Assembly: GCA_902780935.1 (NCBI GenBank) | Contig: CACZHP010000001.1 | Location: forward strand, 62,001 to 126,000 | Source of the DNA: an uncultured Bacteroidia bacterium | GTDB lineage: Bacteria > Bacteroidota > Bacteroidia > Bacteroidales > UBA932 | Direction of reading: 5' to 3' | DNA length: 64,000 nucleotides | In this document: in pieces, positions 16,569 to 25,892 of the stretch | How the letters are laid out: each line of letters starts with the position of its first letter | Position numbering within the stretch: the stretch's first letter is position 1 | Program-made: the position numbers and the translations under genes | Notes under the pieces: model-generated | Database searches by the model: none | Told to the model about the DNA's origin: nothing | Seen by the model: only the letters and a program-made list of their open reading frames with translations

Positions 16569-18041
16569 TCAGTCGATTTCCTCGGCGGGAATTTCCCAAT
16601 CATCGGTGCGGAAAGGGACAACAGGCTGACCGAGTGTGGTCTTGAGATTCGTCTCAGAGTAGTTGTTGAAGCAATACCTGACCGCAACTGGATCCTTGAC
16701 ATCTTCCGACCAGACCTCAACCTGGTTATCAGACCAAAGTAGCCTCGCCTTTGCGGGATGGAATTTTTTATCAGTTCCGGCGATCTCAAACCCCTTGACC
16801 GAACGCACCACCTGCCCCTGGTCGTCCAACCAGTTGAAACTGCGGGGATCGGACTGGTCGTTGGGTTCGCAGAGGTTGTTGAAAGATATAACTGCTTTAC
16901 CGTCTTTTACTTCCATCGATTTGTAGGTCGGAGCTTCCGCTGGAACGCCCTCTATCCCATAGTCTCTTGCCAAGGCAAGCCATGCGAGACGCTCGCCAAC
17001 AGAGAGTTTGTCTGGCTCATGGATAAGGGAATATGTCCCGACATCCGTGGTGCTGGCCATTGCGCAATTAGGAACCATTGTCGTCGCCTTGATCTGGTTC
17101 TCGACCAGCAGGGCGGAGCGACGCTTCTCCGCCCCGCTATAGCGGTAAGGAGCGATCTGGGTGATATAGAAAGGCATTTTATCGTTTCCCCAGACTTCCC
17201 TCCATTGGCGGATCATCTCAGCCTGCATGTCGGCATATTCCTTATAATTCCCGCGGTTGGACTCCCCCTGGTACCAGATGAATCCCTTGGCCGTGTAGTT
17301 GGCGATCGGAAGGACCATTCCGTTGTAAAGAACCGAACACGGGAGATAGTACTCGTCCCAATTCTTCTTGGTATATTCCTCGTCCACACCGAGTTTGGCG
17401 TTGGACTCGGGAGACATCCAGGCCTCGATGTTGGTTCCTCCCCAATTGGTGGTTATAAGTCCGATGGGAACTCCCAGGTATTGGTTCAGGCATCTCCCGA
17501 AATAGTAACCCACGGCGCTGAACGCCCCGACGGACTTCGGATCGGAAAGGAGCCATTCTCCCTTGCAGTCGTCCTTGGGAATGTCTGTTGAATCCCTCTG
17601 GACGGTGAAAAGCCTGATGTCGGGATATTGGCGGGCCTCCCTCATCGTCTCCGCGGCATGTAGGCAAGGCTGCCCCAGGAATCCCTGCACCGGCATCTCC
17701 ATGTTGGACTGGCCGGAGCATATCCACACCTCGCCGAGCAGGATATTCTCGAGGCGGGTTTTCTTTCCATCTGAGATCGTGATCGTATAAGGCCCTCCGG
17801 CTCCAATAGTTTTCACTTTGACAAACCATTTCCCATCGGACCCAGCCCGCACACGATACCGTTTTTTGTTCCATGAGGTCTTGATTCTCACTTTCTTCCG
17901 AGGGGTGGCCCATCCCCACAGGGAAGCTTCCGACTCTCGTTGAAGCACCATGTTGTCTCCTAAGACGGCAGGGAGCCGAATTTCTGCGGTAACCGGAATA
18001 GTCATCAGCAGGATAGCCGACAGTAATAATAGTTTTTTCAT
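16569..18041 (-). CDS. Sialate O-acetylesterase
   Basis: SGNH/SASA-family esterase that removes O-acetyl groups from sialic acids. Signal peptide 1-19; EVWICSGQSNMEMPVQGF carries the catalytic-Ser motif GQSNM, then IWYQGESN, and a downstream HEPDKLSVGERLAWLA segment with a candidate His. 490 aa is normal. The start overlaps the stop of the upstream GH110-like gene (TAATG), so the two are translationally coupled. The pair suggests host mucin glycan processing. Confidence 0.9.
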   Translation of the reverse strand: MKKLLLLSAILLMTIPVTAEIRLPAVLGDNMVLQRESEASLWGWATPRKKVRIKTSWNKKRYRVRAGSDGKWFVKVKTIGAGGPYTITISDGKKTRLENILLGEVWICSGQSNMEMPVQGFLGQPCLHAAETMREARQYPDIRLFTVQRDSTDIPKDDCKGEWLLSDPKSVGAFSAVGYYFGRCLNQYLGVPIGLITTNWGGTNIEAWMSPESNAKLGVDEEYTKKNWDEYYLPCSVLYNGMVLPIANYTAKGFIWYQGESNRGNYKEYADMQAEMIRQWREVWGNDKMPFYITQIAPYRYSGAEKRRSALLVENQIKATTMVPNCAMASTTDVGTYSLIHEPDKLSVGERLAWLALARDYGIEGVPAEAPTYKSMEVKDGKAVISFNNLCEPNDQSDPRSFNWLDDQGQVVRSVKGFEIAGTDKKFHPAKARLLWSDNQVEVWSEDVKDPVAVRYCFNNYSETNLKTTLGQPVVPFRTDDWEIPAEEID

Positions 18042-19762
18042 TACTCCTGAACTGTCACGTTGTCACAATTCTTGAATATAAAACGGTCTTCAGGCGATCC
18101 GAAGGCCGGATAATCCGCGTCCGTAAACTCAATCTTGTTGTCTTTGAAGGTGAAGCCGTCAACGCAATAGAGATTGACAATCCTATGGTCGAAGCCACGG
18201 AAGGTGTTGTCTTCCACGAGGATATTCTTGTGATAACGGGAATGTTCCTTGTCGGGGATTCCGCTGCCTACCGCTATCACCGCGCTGCCCCAGGTGGCGG
18301 AGCCGTACATGCAGTTGTCAAACACGTTGTTCCTGATGGTTACATCCCTGACTCCTGACTGCTCATACCAGTAACGTCCGTCCCCCTCGAAAAGGATCGC
18401 CGTTCCTGGAGTGTGGAAGGTGTTATTCTCAATCACAACTTTGCTTCGGGAACCGATCAGAAGACCTCTCGCACGGTTGTTGCCGATGTAGCAACCGCTG
18501 ATGAGAACCTCGGGGTACGCATCGTCTTCGGCCACGACGTCACCTTCCTTGACGCTTTCCGGAAGTGGCTCATTAAACGAAACTTCCGCATATTCAGAAT
18601 TAAGATACTCCACCTCTTTGACCACTTTCCGATCCCTCGCTTCCATAATTTGGCTATCGACAATCTCAAGGGTCATCCCCGGCTTTATGAACCGCACTCC
18701 GTACTGTCCGGTGTTGCGCCAGCGGAGGAGCAGCTTGTCCGGAGAAAGGACCTTGTCAACAGCCATGTACCATCCATGGACATTGGTGGCGTCGTCCTTC
18801 TGGTTCTTGAACACACAGTCTATCATCCTGATGTAGCCCTTGCAGTTTACAAAATGGGTGGCGTCGGCGGAGATGCTGATGATCCTGTCGGAGCCAGGAG
18901 TTGGCTCGACATCCATCCTCAGGAGCTCTATATCCTTGGAACTCTGGGCGATAACACCCATCCCGCAGCAATTGTAAAGCTTGACATCGGTGAGGTTGAA
19001 ACCCTCGCAGTCGAGCAGCGTAAAGGCCGGATTGTTCCTCGTCGAGGCCCCAAGCGCCATCACGTTGCCGACAGTCGCATCACCGTAGTCGTCACGATAG
19101 AAACGGAACCGGTTCGGCCCGACCTGGGCCGCCTGGGAAGACTCCGTCCAGATCCAGTAATCATGGACGTGGTAAGCGACCTCTTTCTTTGAGGAATCGA
19201 ACTCCAGAAGGCTTGAATATGGATAAGTCTCATTGTTCTCGTCCCTGAACACGAGGTTGCCTTCCCTGAAAGTGGTCTCGTAACTGTCGGGGAATTGAAG
19301 CTCGAAAAATCCCTTGCCGGCAGCGGTGACCACTCCCTCTGAGACAAAAGGCCTCTTGAAATCAATCGTAAGGTCTTTTACGGAGATGTTGGCGCAGCCT
19401 TCAAGATTGAACGGGGAAATGTGTCCGGAAAACAGCAATGTGGTCCCGTTCCCCTCTACCGCGAAATCCTTCATGCCTTTCATCTGGAAGGCAATCCGCT
19501 TCATCGAGGGGTCGTTGTTGCTGATGTACTGGTACTCCTCGTAAGCTTTGGCCGGCTTGATCCTGAGGGTGTCACCCGGCAAAACCAGCTTGGAAGCCTT
19601 AAGGCGTACACAGTCGTCAAGGGCCGCCCTGATGGCGGGCATGGCATCCTCTGACATCGAGTCGTCAAGGTAATCCTTGAGATACACCGTGGCGGAGTAG
19701 GAGCATCCCGCCAGGAGAACCGCGGAGACTAATGCCGCAAACAGAAAAAGAATCTTTCTCAT
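18041..19762 (-). CDS. GH110-like alpha-1,3-galactosidase lipoprotein
   Basis: A 573-aa lipoprotein (lipobox LAGC) with a right-handed parallel beta-helix. The sequence pattern ISVKDLTIDFKRPFVSEG, TPGSDRIISISADATHFVNC and MIDCVFKNQKDDATNVHG matches what I recall of glycoside hydrolase family 110, which removes terminal alpha-1,3-galactose (blood group B type and linear epitopes). It should act in the periplasm or at the cell surface. It is coupled to the sialate O-acetylesterase gene downstream. If it is not GH110, it is another beta-helix glycan-active enzyme. Confidence 0.75.
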   Translation of the reverse strand: MRKILFLFAALVSAVLLAGCSYSATVYLKDYLDDSMSEDAMPAIRAALDDCVRLKASKLVLPGDTLRIKPAKAYEEYQYISNNDPSMKRIAFQMKGMKDFAVEGNGTTLLFSGHISPFNLEGCANISVKDLTIDFKRPFVSEGVVTAAGKGFFELQFPDSYETTFREGNLVFRDENNETYPYSSLLEFDSSKKEVAYHVHDYWIWTESSQAAQVGPNRFRFYRDDYGDATVGNVMALGASTRNNPAFTLLDCEGFNLTDVKLYNCCGMGVIAQSSKDIELLRMDVEPTPGSDRIISISADATHFVNCKGYIRMIDCVFKNQKDDATNVHGWYMAVDKVLSPDKLLLRWRNTGQYGVRFIKPGMTLEIVDSQIMEARDRKVVKEVEYLNSEYAEVSFNEPLPESVKEGDVVAEDDAYPEVLISGCYIGNNRARGLLIGSRSKVVIENNTFHTPGTAILFEGDGRYWYEQSGVRDVTIRNNVFDNCMYGSATWGSAVIAVGSGIPDKEHSRYHKNILVEDNTFRGFDHRIVNLYCVDGFTFKDNKIEFTDADYPAFGSPEDRFIFKNCDNVTVQE

Positions 19763-19782
19763 ATCCCTGAATATCTCTGAAA

Positions 19783-21144
19783 CTAACCTATCAATCCGAT
19801 TATGAATATCACCGCGATTGTGACCGGGGCGACATATTTGATAAGGAAATATACGAAAGGGAAAAGCTTACCGGAGCTTTTGAGGGTTCCTCCGTTGGTC
19901 AGCTCGTCCCTGACCGCGGCCTTGTCCATCTTCCACCCTACAAACAGGCTGAACAGAAGCGCTCCGATAGTCATCAGGAAATTGGAGGCGAGACGGTCGC
20001 AGAAATTGAAGATTGTCTGCCCGAGAAGTTTTATGTCGGACAGGACTCCGAAAGAAAGCGAGCAGAGCACCCCTATCACGAGTGTCACGAGGAAAAGCAG
20101 GACCGTGGCTGAGTGGCGGGAATAGTTTTTCTCCTCAACTAAGTAAGCCACACCTACTTCCATCATCGAGATAGAAGAGGAGAGGGCAGCAACCAAAATA
20201 GTTAGGAAGAACAGAATCGCTACTGACGCGCTTATAATCTGCCCTCCGGCGCCCATCTTCGCGAAAATGAACGGAAGAGTCTCGAACACAAGCCCTGGCC
20301 CTGAAGATGGTGCTATCCCGGCGGCAAAGACCGCTGGCATCACCGCAAAACCGGCCAGGATCGCGAAAAGCAAGTCAAAGAAAGCGGTCCCGGTAGCGGA
20401 AGCGATAATATTCTCATCTTTGTTCACATAGGAAGCGTAAGTGAGCATTGTCCCAACTCCGAGAGAGAGGGAGAAAAAGCTTTGGCCTAAAGCGGCAGCG
20501 TAAGCTCCGGGAGTCAGTTTAGAGAAGTCCGGCTTAATCAGGTACTTGACTCCTTCACCTGCTCCAGGAAGGGTTATCGAATAAACGGCGATAGTGACAA
20601 TCAACACGAAGAGAACCGGGATTGATATCTTGCTGAATCGTTCTATGCCCTTGTTGACTCCGAGGTAAACGATCAAGGCTGTCAGGAAAAGGAATATGAA
20701 CATGCAGGCGAGCGGCCCCCATGTGGAGGATGAGAACTGTCCGAACATCGAGGTGACCGCTTCAGCGTTCTCGGGCTTGAACTGGAACGAGACTGCCTTG
20801 CAAAGGTAAGCGAAAGACCAGCCGCCGACTACGCTGTAGTACGACAGGATGATCAGCGGGGAGAAAACGGTCAAGAGTCCCAACCACTTCCATCCGGATC
20901 CCGGAGCGAGCGTATTCATGGCCCCGAAAGTGCCTTGATGGGTCCTGCGTCCTATTATCGTCTCCGAGAGAAGGATCGGCATCGATAGCAGGAAACAACA
21001 GAAAATGTAAACCAATATGAACGCGGCTCCTCCATATTCACCGACAATGAAGGGGAACCTCCAGATATTACCGAGACCTATGGCCGATCCAGCCATGGCC
21101 ATTATCACAGTCGCGCGGCTGCCGAAACTTTCCCTGTTTGTCAT
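19783..21144 (-). CDS. Neurotransmitter:sodium symporter family transporter 1
   Basis: LeuT-fold NSS/SNF transporter, 453 aa with about 12 TM helices. The N-terminal signature GSAIGLGNIWRFPFIVGEYG contains the sodium/substrate unwound segment of TM1. It should import an amino acid or similar solute with Na+. It overlaps the upstream paralogue by 4 nt. Substrate unknown. Confidence 0.93.
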   Translation of the reverse strand: MTNRESFGSRATVIMAMAGSAIGLGNIWRFPFIVGEYGGAAFILVYIFCCFLLSMPILLSETIIGRRTHQGTFGAMNTLAPGSGWKWLGLLTVFSPLIILSYYSVVGGWSFAYLCKAVSFQFKPENAEAVTSMFGQFSSSTWGPLACMFIFLFLTALIVYLGVNKGIERFSKISIPVLFVLIVTIAVYSITLPGAGEGVKYLIKPDFSKLTPGAYAAALGQSFFSLSLGVGTMLTYASYVNKDENIIASATGTAFFDLLFAILAGFAVMPAVFAAGIAPSSGPGLVFETLPFIFAKMGAGGQIISASVAILFFLTILVAALSSSISMMEVGVAYLVEEKNYSRHSATVLLFLVTLVIGVLCSLSFGVLSDIKLLGQTIFNFCDRLASNFLMTIGALLFSLFVGWKMDKAAVRDELTNGGTLKSSGKLFPFVYFLIKYVAPVTIAVIFIIGLIG

Positions 21145-22430
21145 AGTACAAGATTAGAGATGAATATAACCAGGACAGTGATGGGCGCGATGTACCTGAC
21201 AAGGAAATAAAAGATTCCGAACAGCTTGTTGTTGACAGAACCTTGGTTGGTGAGCTCAGCCCTGACATCTTCCTTGCCCATCTTCCATCCAACAAAGAGA
21301 ACGACCAACAGGACTCCGGCGGTCAGCAGGAAATTGGAGGAGAACGCGTCCACTTTCCCGAAAAGATCTATCGAGAAGACACTGGCAAGGCCAAGAATCC
21401 AAGCTACAAGGAAGACTACAACGCAGGCTATATTTCTTTTAAGTCCCTTCTCCTCAACAAGATAAGCGACACCGACCTCGATAAGGGAAATGCTGGAGGT
21501 CATCGCCGCCACAATCACGGAGAAGAAGAACAGGACGGCCACGGCGGTGCCTACAATCGGGGAAGCCTCTCCCATACCGGAAAAAACATGAGGCAGCGTC
21601 TGGTACACGAGACCAGGACCGCTGCTGGGCGCTATTCCTGCCGAGAAGACCGCCGGCATGATGGCGAAACCAGCAAGGATAGAAAAAAGCAAAGCGGCAA
21701 GGACTGTCCCGACACCAGAAGCCACCAGATTCTCGTCTTTGTGGATATAGGAGGAGTAGGTGATCACTATTCCCATTCCCAGGGACATCGAATAGAAACT
21801 CTGGCCGAGGGCGAAAGCAAAGGTCCTTCCGGTGAGTTTAGAGAAATCCGGCTTGATCAGATACTCGACTCCTTTGCCCGCTCCAGGCATATTCAGGGAA
21901 TAAATCATGATGAGCACGATCAAGACGAAAAGGAGCGGGATCGAGATCTTGTTGAACTTCTCGATTCCAGCCTTGACTCCTAACCCTACTATGACCGAGG
22001 ATAGGGCGAGAAAAATGGTGTTGAACAAGAGAGGTGTCCATCCCGATGGACGGAACTCGCCGAAATTCAACGAGAAAGACTTGAAGAAATATTCAATGGA
22101 CCACCCGCCGACAATGCTGTAATAAGAGAGTATGATCGTTGGAGTGATGACACTAAGGTAGCCCAAAACCTTCCACCCGCCGTTTGGCGCCAACTGTTTC
22201 ATCGCGCCTATGGCGTTGGCGTGGGTTTTCCTGCCGATAACCGCCTCGGAAAGGAATATCGGGAAGGACAACAAGAAGGAGCAAAGGATGAAGACGAGGA
22301 TAAACGCCGCACCTCCATATTCTCCTACCATGTAAGGGAACCTCCAGATGTTTCCCAGGCCGATGGCCGATCCTGCCATGGCCATTATCACAGCGGCCCG
22401 GCTGCTGAAATTATCTCTTTTGGTTGTCAT
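21141..22430 (-). CDS. Neurotransmitter:sodium symporter family transporter 2
   Basis: A 429-aa paralogue of the neighbouring NSS transporter, sharing GSAIGLGNIWRFPYMVGEYG and near-identical blocks such as PAVFSAGIAPSSGPGLV. It is the first of the tandem pair, with a 4-nt ATGA overlap with the second. It lies 21 nt after folA and may be read through from the galM-thyA-folA operon. Differences concentrate in the mid-protein loops. Confidence 0.93.
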   Translation of the reverse strand: MTTKRDNFSSRAAVIMAMAGSAIGLGNIWRFPYMVGEYGGAAFILVFILCSFLLSFPIFLSEAVIGRKTHANAIGAMKQLAPNGGWKVLGYLSVITPTIILSYYSIVGGWSIEYFFKSFSLNFGEFRPSGWTPLLFNTIFLALSSVIVGLGVKAGIEKFNKISIPLLFVLIVLIMIYSLNMPGAGKGVEYLIKPDFSKLTGRTFAFALGQSFYSMSLGMGIVITYSSYIHKDENLVASGVGTVLAALLFSILAGFAIMPAVFSAGIAPSSGPGLVYQTLPHVFSGMGEASPIVGTAVAVLFFFSVIVAAMTSSISLIEVGVAYLVEEKGLKRNIACVVVFLVAWILGLASVFSIDLFGKVDAFSSNFLLTAGVLLVVLFVGWKMGKEDVRAELTNQGSVNNKLFGIFYFLVRYIAPITVLVIFISNLVL

Positions 22431-22451
22431 TTGTCTTGTTCGTTCGATATA

Positions 22452-22952
22452 TCATTTCCTTGTGTAAATCGTGAACTCATACCCGTAGCCAGTCTCGGGG
22501 TCAACTGCCACGGGGGTCGTGGATTCCACTTTCCATATTGCCGGATCGATCACGGGGAAGAATGTGTCGGCATCCTCAATAACAGTGTGGACATGGGTAA
22601 TGTAAAGTTTGTCGGCGGTCGGAAGGGCTTGGCGATAAGTCTCTCCGCCTCCCATCACGAAGACCTTCCCGTCTTCAGGGACATCAACCATGCCGTATGC
22701 CTCCTCGAGGCTGCCCGCGACTTTAACTCCCTCGGGTTTATCGGGCCAAGGGAAAATAGATATAACTACATTATCCCTTTTCGGAAGCGGCTTACCTCCA
22801 ATAGATTGGAAAGTCATCCAACCCATGACTACCGGGCTGCCGGTAGTGGTCTGACGGAAGTACTTCATATCTTCCGCGATGTGCCAAAGAAGGGCGTTGG
22901 ACTTGCCGATGGCACGATTGTCGGCGATGGCCACTATGACGCATTTTTCCAT
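22452..22952 (-). CDS. folA: Dihydrofolate reductase
   Basis: A 166-aa enzyme reducing dihydrofolate to tetrahydrofolate with NADPH. Seen: IVAIADNRAIGKSNALLWHI, then EDMKYF with the acidic substrate residue, then MGWMTFQSIGGKPLPKRDNVVIS, and a later VFVMGGGETYRQAL. Trp45 occupies the position usually held by Arg or Lys next to the NADPH site (MGR/KxTFES), an unusual substitution. It is downstream of thyA, its metabolic partner, separated by family C repeats (22958-23006). Confidence 0.93.
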   Translation of the reverse strand: MEKCVIVAIADNRAIGKSNALLWHIAEDMKYFRQTTTGSPVVMGWMTFQSIGGKPLPKRDNVVISIFPWPDKPEGVKVAGSLEEAYGMVDVPEDGKVFVMGGGETYRQALPTADKLYITHVHTVIEDADTFFPVIDPAIWKVESTTPVAVDPETGYGYEFTIYTRK

Positions 22953-22957
22953 ATTAT

Positions 22958-23006
22958 AGATTCTTCACTTCGTTCAGAATGACAGGCGTTTCGTTCAGAA
23001 TGACAG
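22958..23006. repeat. Family C repeats, one full and one partial copy, thyA-folA gap
   Basis: AGATTCTTCACTTCGTTCAG (22958-22977) runs on through AATGACA to 22984, followed by a partial second copy TTTCGTTCAGAATGACAG (22989-23006). Stem ATTCT/AGAAT. The spacing suggests a tandem or nested insertion between two genes of one operon. Confidence 0.7.
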
Positions 23007-23011
23007 AGGGA

Positions 23012-23806
23012 CTAGACTGCGACAGGAGCTTTTATGGCGGGCCAGGGGTCGTAACCCTCAAGGGTAAAATCCTCATAGACAAAGTCAAACACGCTCTTGA
23101 CCTCAGGATTGAGAATCATCCTCGGCAAAGGTCTTGGCTCACGGGACAACTGCTCCCTGACCTGGTCGAAATGGTTCAGATAGATGTGGGTGTCTCCTGT
23201 AGTATGGATGAACTCCCCGGGCTTGAGGCCGCATGTCTGGGCGATCATCATCGTCAGGAGGGCATATGAGGCGATGTTGAACGGCACGCCGAGGAAGGTG
23301 TCGGCGCTGCGCTGGTAGAGCTGGCAGGATAGTTTGCCGTCGGCAACATAGAACTGGAACAGGCAGTGGCAGGGAGGCAGGGCCATCTTGTCCACCTCGC
23401 CGGGATTCCATGCGGAAACAAGGATTCTCCTTGAGTCAGGATTATTCTTGATTGTCTCTATCACCTGTGACAGCTGGTCTATCGACCTGCCGTCGGGAGC
23501 TGGCCACGAGCGCCATTGGTGGCCATAAACCGGACCAAGATCGCCATTCTCATCTGCCCACTCATCCCATATCGAGACTCCATGATCTTTGAGATACTTG
23601 ATGTTGGTGTCTCCGGAGATGAACCAGAGCAACTCGTAAATAATTGATTTCAAGTGGACTTTTTTAGTGGTCAGAAGAGGAAATCCCTCTGAGAGGTCGA
23701 ACCTCATCTGGTGGCCAAAGACGGACTTGGTCCCCACTCCGGTGCGGTCATGCTTGACCACACCCTCGTCCATTATCCTTCGCAGAAGGTCAAGATACTG
23801 TCTCAT
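23012..23806 (-). CDS. thyA: Thymidylate synthase
   Basis: Classical ThyA, 264 aa, the same length as the E. coli enzyme, converting dUMP to dTMP with methylene-THF. Seen: the N-terminal [18 protein letters not shown], the catalytic Cys in [29 protein letters not shown], and a C-terminal KAPVAV. The start overlaps the galM stop by 4 nt. Followed by folA, which regenerates its cofactor. Confidence 0.98.
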   Translation of the reverse strand: MRQYLDLLRRIMDEGVVKHDRTGVGTKSVFGHQMRFDLSEGFPLLTTKKVHLKSIIYELLWFISGDTNIKYLKDHGVSIWDEWADENGDLGPVYGHQWRSWPAPDGRSIDQLSQVIETIKNNPDSRRILVSAWNPGEVDKMALPPCHCLFQFYVADGKLSCQLYQRSADTFLGVPFNIASYALLTMMIAQTCGLKPGEFIHTTGDTHIYLNHFDQVREQLSREPRPLPRMILNPEVKSVFDFVYEDFTLEGYDPWPAIKAPVAV

Positions 23807-24852
23807 GCCACGGAGAATTGCCAGATGATCGCCTCTTCGAACTGCTCCTCAGGACGCAGTACCGTCGTGGGATATTCTGGTTTGTTCGGAGAGTCAGGGC
23901 AATGCTGGCACTCTATAGCGACACCCTCATAATCAAAATAGCTCCGGCCACATTTGCCGGCAGGGCAGCCGGCGAGCCAATTGCCGGTATAGACCTGGAC
24001 GGCCGGCTGGGTGGTCAGAACCTCGAGCATACGGCCGCTCTGCGGTGAATAAAGCTTTGCTGCGGACTGGAGCTGGCCGGGCTCATAACCGTTGATCATC
24101 CAACAGTTGTCATAACCTTTTCCGTATTTCAGGGCCGGGAAATCCTCCTTAATCTCGGTGCCGATCTTCTTGAACTCCAGAAAATCCATCGGAGTGCCGG
24201 CCACAGGATCAGGCTCGCCGACTGGGATAAGGGTCTCGTCGGTAGGGAGATAGACAGAGGCGTTAAGCTTGAGCTCATGGCCAAGGATGTCCCCGTTACC
24301 TTCTCCGTTGAGGTTGAAATATGCGTGATTGGTGAGATTGACGACCGTGGTCTTGTCTGTCCTGGCTGTAAGATAAAGCTTGAGGGCGTTATCCTCGCTC
24401 CATTCGTACCTCGCGACGACTTTCAGGTTGCCAGGGTAGCCGGCCTCCCCGTCTTCCGAGAAATACATGAACTCAACGGCATTATTGGCTATCCTGCTGT
24501 CCCACACCTGGTTCTGGAAACCTTCAGGGCCGCCGTGGAGGTGGTTGGGGCCATTGTTGATTGGAAGTGTATATTCCACTCCTTCCAGGGTGAACTTGCC
24601 CAAGGCGATGCGGTTGGCGTACCTTCCGGGGACTTTTCCGGCGCAAGGCCCGTCCGCGAAATAGCTTTTAGCCTCCGGGTAACCAAGCACAACATCGGCG
24701 ATTTTTCCGTCCTTGTCCGGAACTCCGATGGATACGATACCCGCTCCAACGCTTGACAGCCTGACAAAAGCTCCGCTCTCGTTCTGGATGGTATAAAGGA
24801 ATATTTCCTTTCCGCAAGGGCTGACGCCCCATGATTCTTTCGTGAGTCTCAT
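23803..24852 (-). CDS. galM: Aldose 1-epimerase (galactose mutarotase)
   Basis: A 349-aa GalM fold. Seen: the [12 protein letters not shown] segment, [13 protein letters not shown], the catalytic-His region [22 protein letters not shown], and the C-terminal general-base Glu in [14 protein letters not shown]. It interconverts alpha- and beta-galactose/glucose and feeds galactokinase, present at 31.3-32.5 kb. It is the upstream partner of thyA (4-nt overlap). Confidence 0.93.
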   Translation of the reverse strand: MRLTKESWGVSPCGKEIFLYTIQNESGAFVRLSSVGAGIVSIGVPDKDGKIADVVLGYPEAKSYFADGPCAGKVPGRYANRIALGKFTLEGVEYTLPINNGPNHLHGGPEGFQNQVWDSRIANNAVEFMYFSEDGEAGYPGNLKVVARYEWSEDNALKLYLTARTDKTTVVNLTNHAYFNLNGEGNGDILGHELKLNASVYLPTDETLIPVGEPDPVAGTPMDFLEFKKIGTEIKEDFPALKYGKGYDNCWMINGYEPGQLQSAAKLYSPQSGRMLEVLTTQPAVQVYTGNWLAGCPAGKCGRSYFDYEGVAIECQHCPDSPNKPEYPTTVLRPEEQFEEAIIWQFSVA

Positions 24853-24864
24853 ATCGTTTATCTG

Positions 24865-25830
24865 TTATATATTTTCAAGATAATGAATAACCTTCTCAAC
24901 CGGAGCGTCTTTCATCAAGACCCTTTTATCCTCGTCGAGGACATAAAGGGACGGGATGGCCCGGACATTATAAGTCAAATCCTTACGGATCGTGTAATTC
25001 TGGTCGTAACCGTTTGTCCACGTTTTGGGATATTCAGAAGCCATGGCTCTCCACTTGTCAACCTCAAGGTCTATGTAGAGATTGACAACTGCCAGATGTC
25101 CGGAACGGACCGCCTGACCGATCACGTCGTTGCCGGTGAGGCTGGATATCACCTCCTCGCAGTTGTGGCAGCCCGGATTGGTGAAAAGAAGCAGGACTTT
25201 GTCCGCCTTTATCCCGTAAAGGGTCCGCACCCTCCCGTCCAGGCCTGTGAACCTGATGTCCGCCGCCTTGGTTCCAACTCGGTTCAAGGAGCACATTTCG
25301 GCATCGCGGGAATATGCCGGCCTCATTTCTTCCCTGACAATCTCAGACGTTGCCAGGCCGTTGACATATGGCTGGTACAGATCCTCGTCCCTTACGGGGG
25401 AATTGGGGTCATACAAATATTTTGGAACCATCTTCTCGAAAAAACCGAACACGCCGGACGAAGGGTTATTGGTCTGGAAGTCGCTGACTTTCCGGAAGAA
25501 ACTTTCGACGGACTTCGTGGCTCTCCCCCTCTCGCAGAAAGTCTCGAGGATGGTGACATATCTTCCGAGCGCCGATTCCACATCCTCCGCGCGGACTCCG
25601 TTCACAAGGGAACTGTCGCCAGGGTAGGGTTTCTCAAGGAAAGCGTCCCAGAAATGATCGGCGACATAACCATATATCTCCGCAGGCTCGGTCATGACCG
25701 AAGGCACCTGTGGCGGAGGAGGAAAAGAGCGCGGCTCTCCGACGGCGACGGGACGCCCTTTCCCGCCACATGCGGAAATGAGGATCGTCAGGCAGACCGC
25801 TTGAATAATATGTCTCAAACCAACTCCCAT
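24865..25830 (-). CDS. Thioredoxin-fold lipoprotein (DUF5106-like)
   Basis: A 321-aa lipoprotein (lipobox ISAC). The N-terminal half is helical and resembles Bacteroidota DUF5106. The C-terminal half is TlpA-like with the redox motif CHNC in LLFTNPGCHNCEEV, and ends VRAIPSLYVLDEDKRVLMK, the cis-Pro loop of thioredoxin folds. It may be a periplasmic thiol oxidoreductase or carrier. First gene of a group leading into galM (12-nt gap). Partner unknown. Confidence 0.75.
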   Translation of the reverse strand: MGVGLRHIIQAVCLTILISACGGKGRPVAVGEPRSFPPPPQVPSVMTEPAEIYGYVADHFWDAFLEKPYPGDSSLVNGVRAEDVESALGRYVTILETFCERGRATKSVESFFRKVSDFQTNNPSSGVFGFFEKMVPKYLYDPNSPVRDEDLYQPYVNGLATSEIVREEMRPAYSRDAEMCSLNRVGTKAADIRFTGLDGRVRTLYGIKADKVLLLFTNPGCHNCEEVISSLTGNDVIGQAVRSGHLAVVNLYIDLEVDKWRAMASEYPKTWTNGYDQNYTIRKDLTYNVRAIPSLYVLDEDKRVLMKDAPVEKVIHYLENI

Positions 25831-25846
25831 AAGAAAGATATTCCTA

Positions 25847-25884
25847 CAAATTTACTGAAAACTTGTCATTAATCCGTATCTTAG
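25847..25884. promoter_or_regulatory. Divergent promoters between the thioredoxin-fold lipoprotein and the large OM protein
   Basis: Minus-strand TAAATTTG (25854-25847) for the lipoprotein gene, plus-strand TATCTTAG (25877-25884) for the gene starting at 25893. No clear -33 elements. Confidence 0.4.
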
Positions 25885-25892
25885 CCATACAA

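Noticed and set aside
24883-25872. A 329-codon plus-strand open frame opposite the thioredoxin-fold lipoprotein.
   Set aside because: The minus-strand protein has a lipobox and a CxxC motif; the plus-strand frame has no signal or domain.
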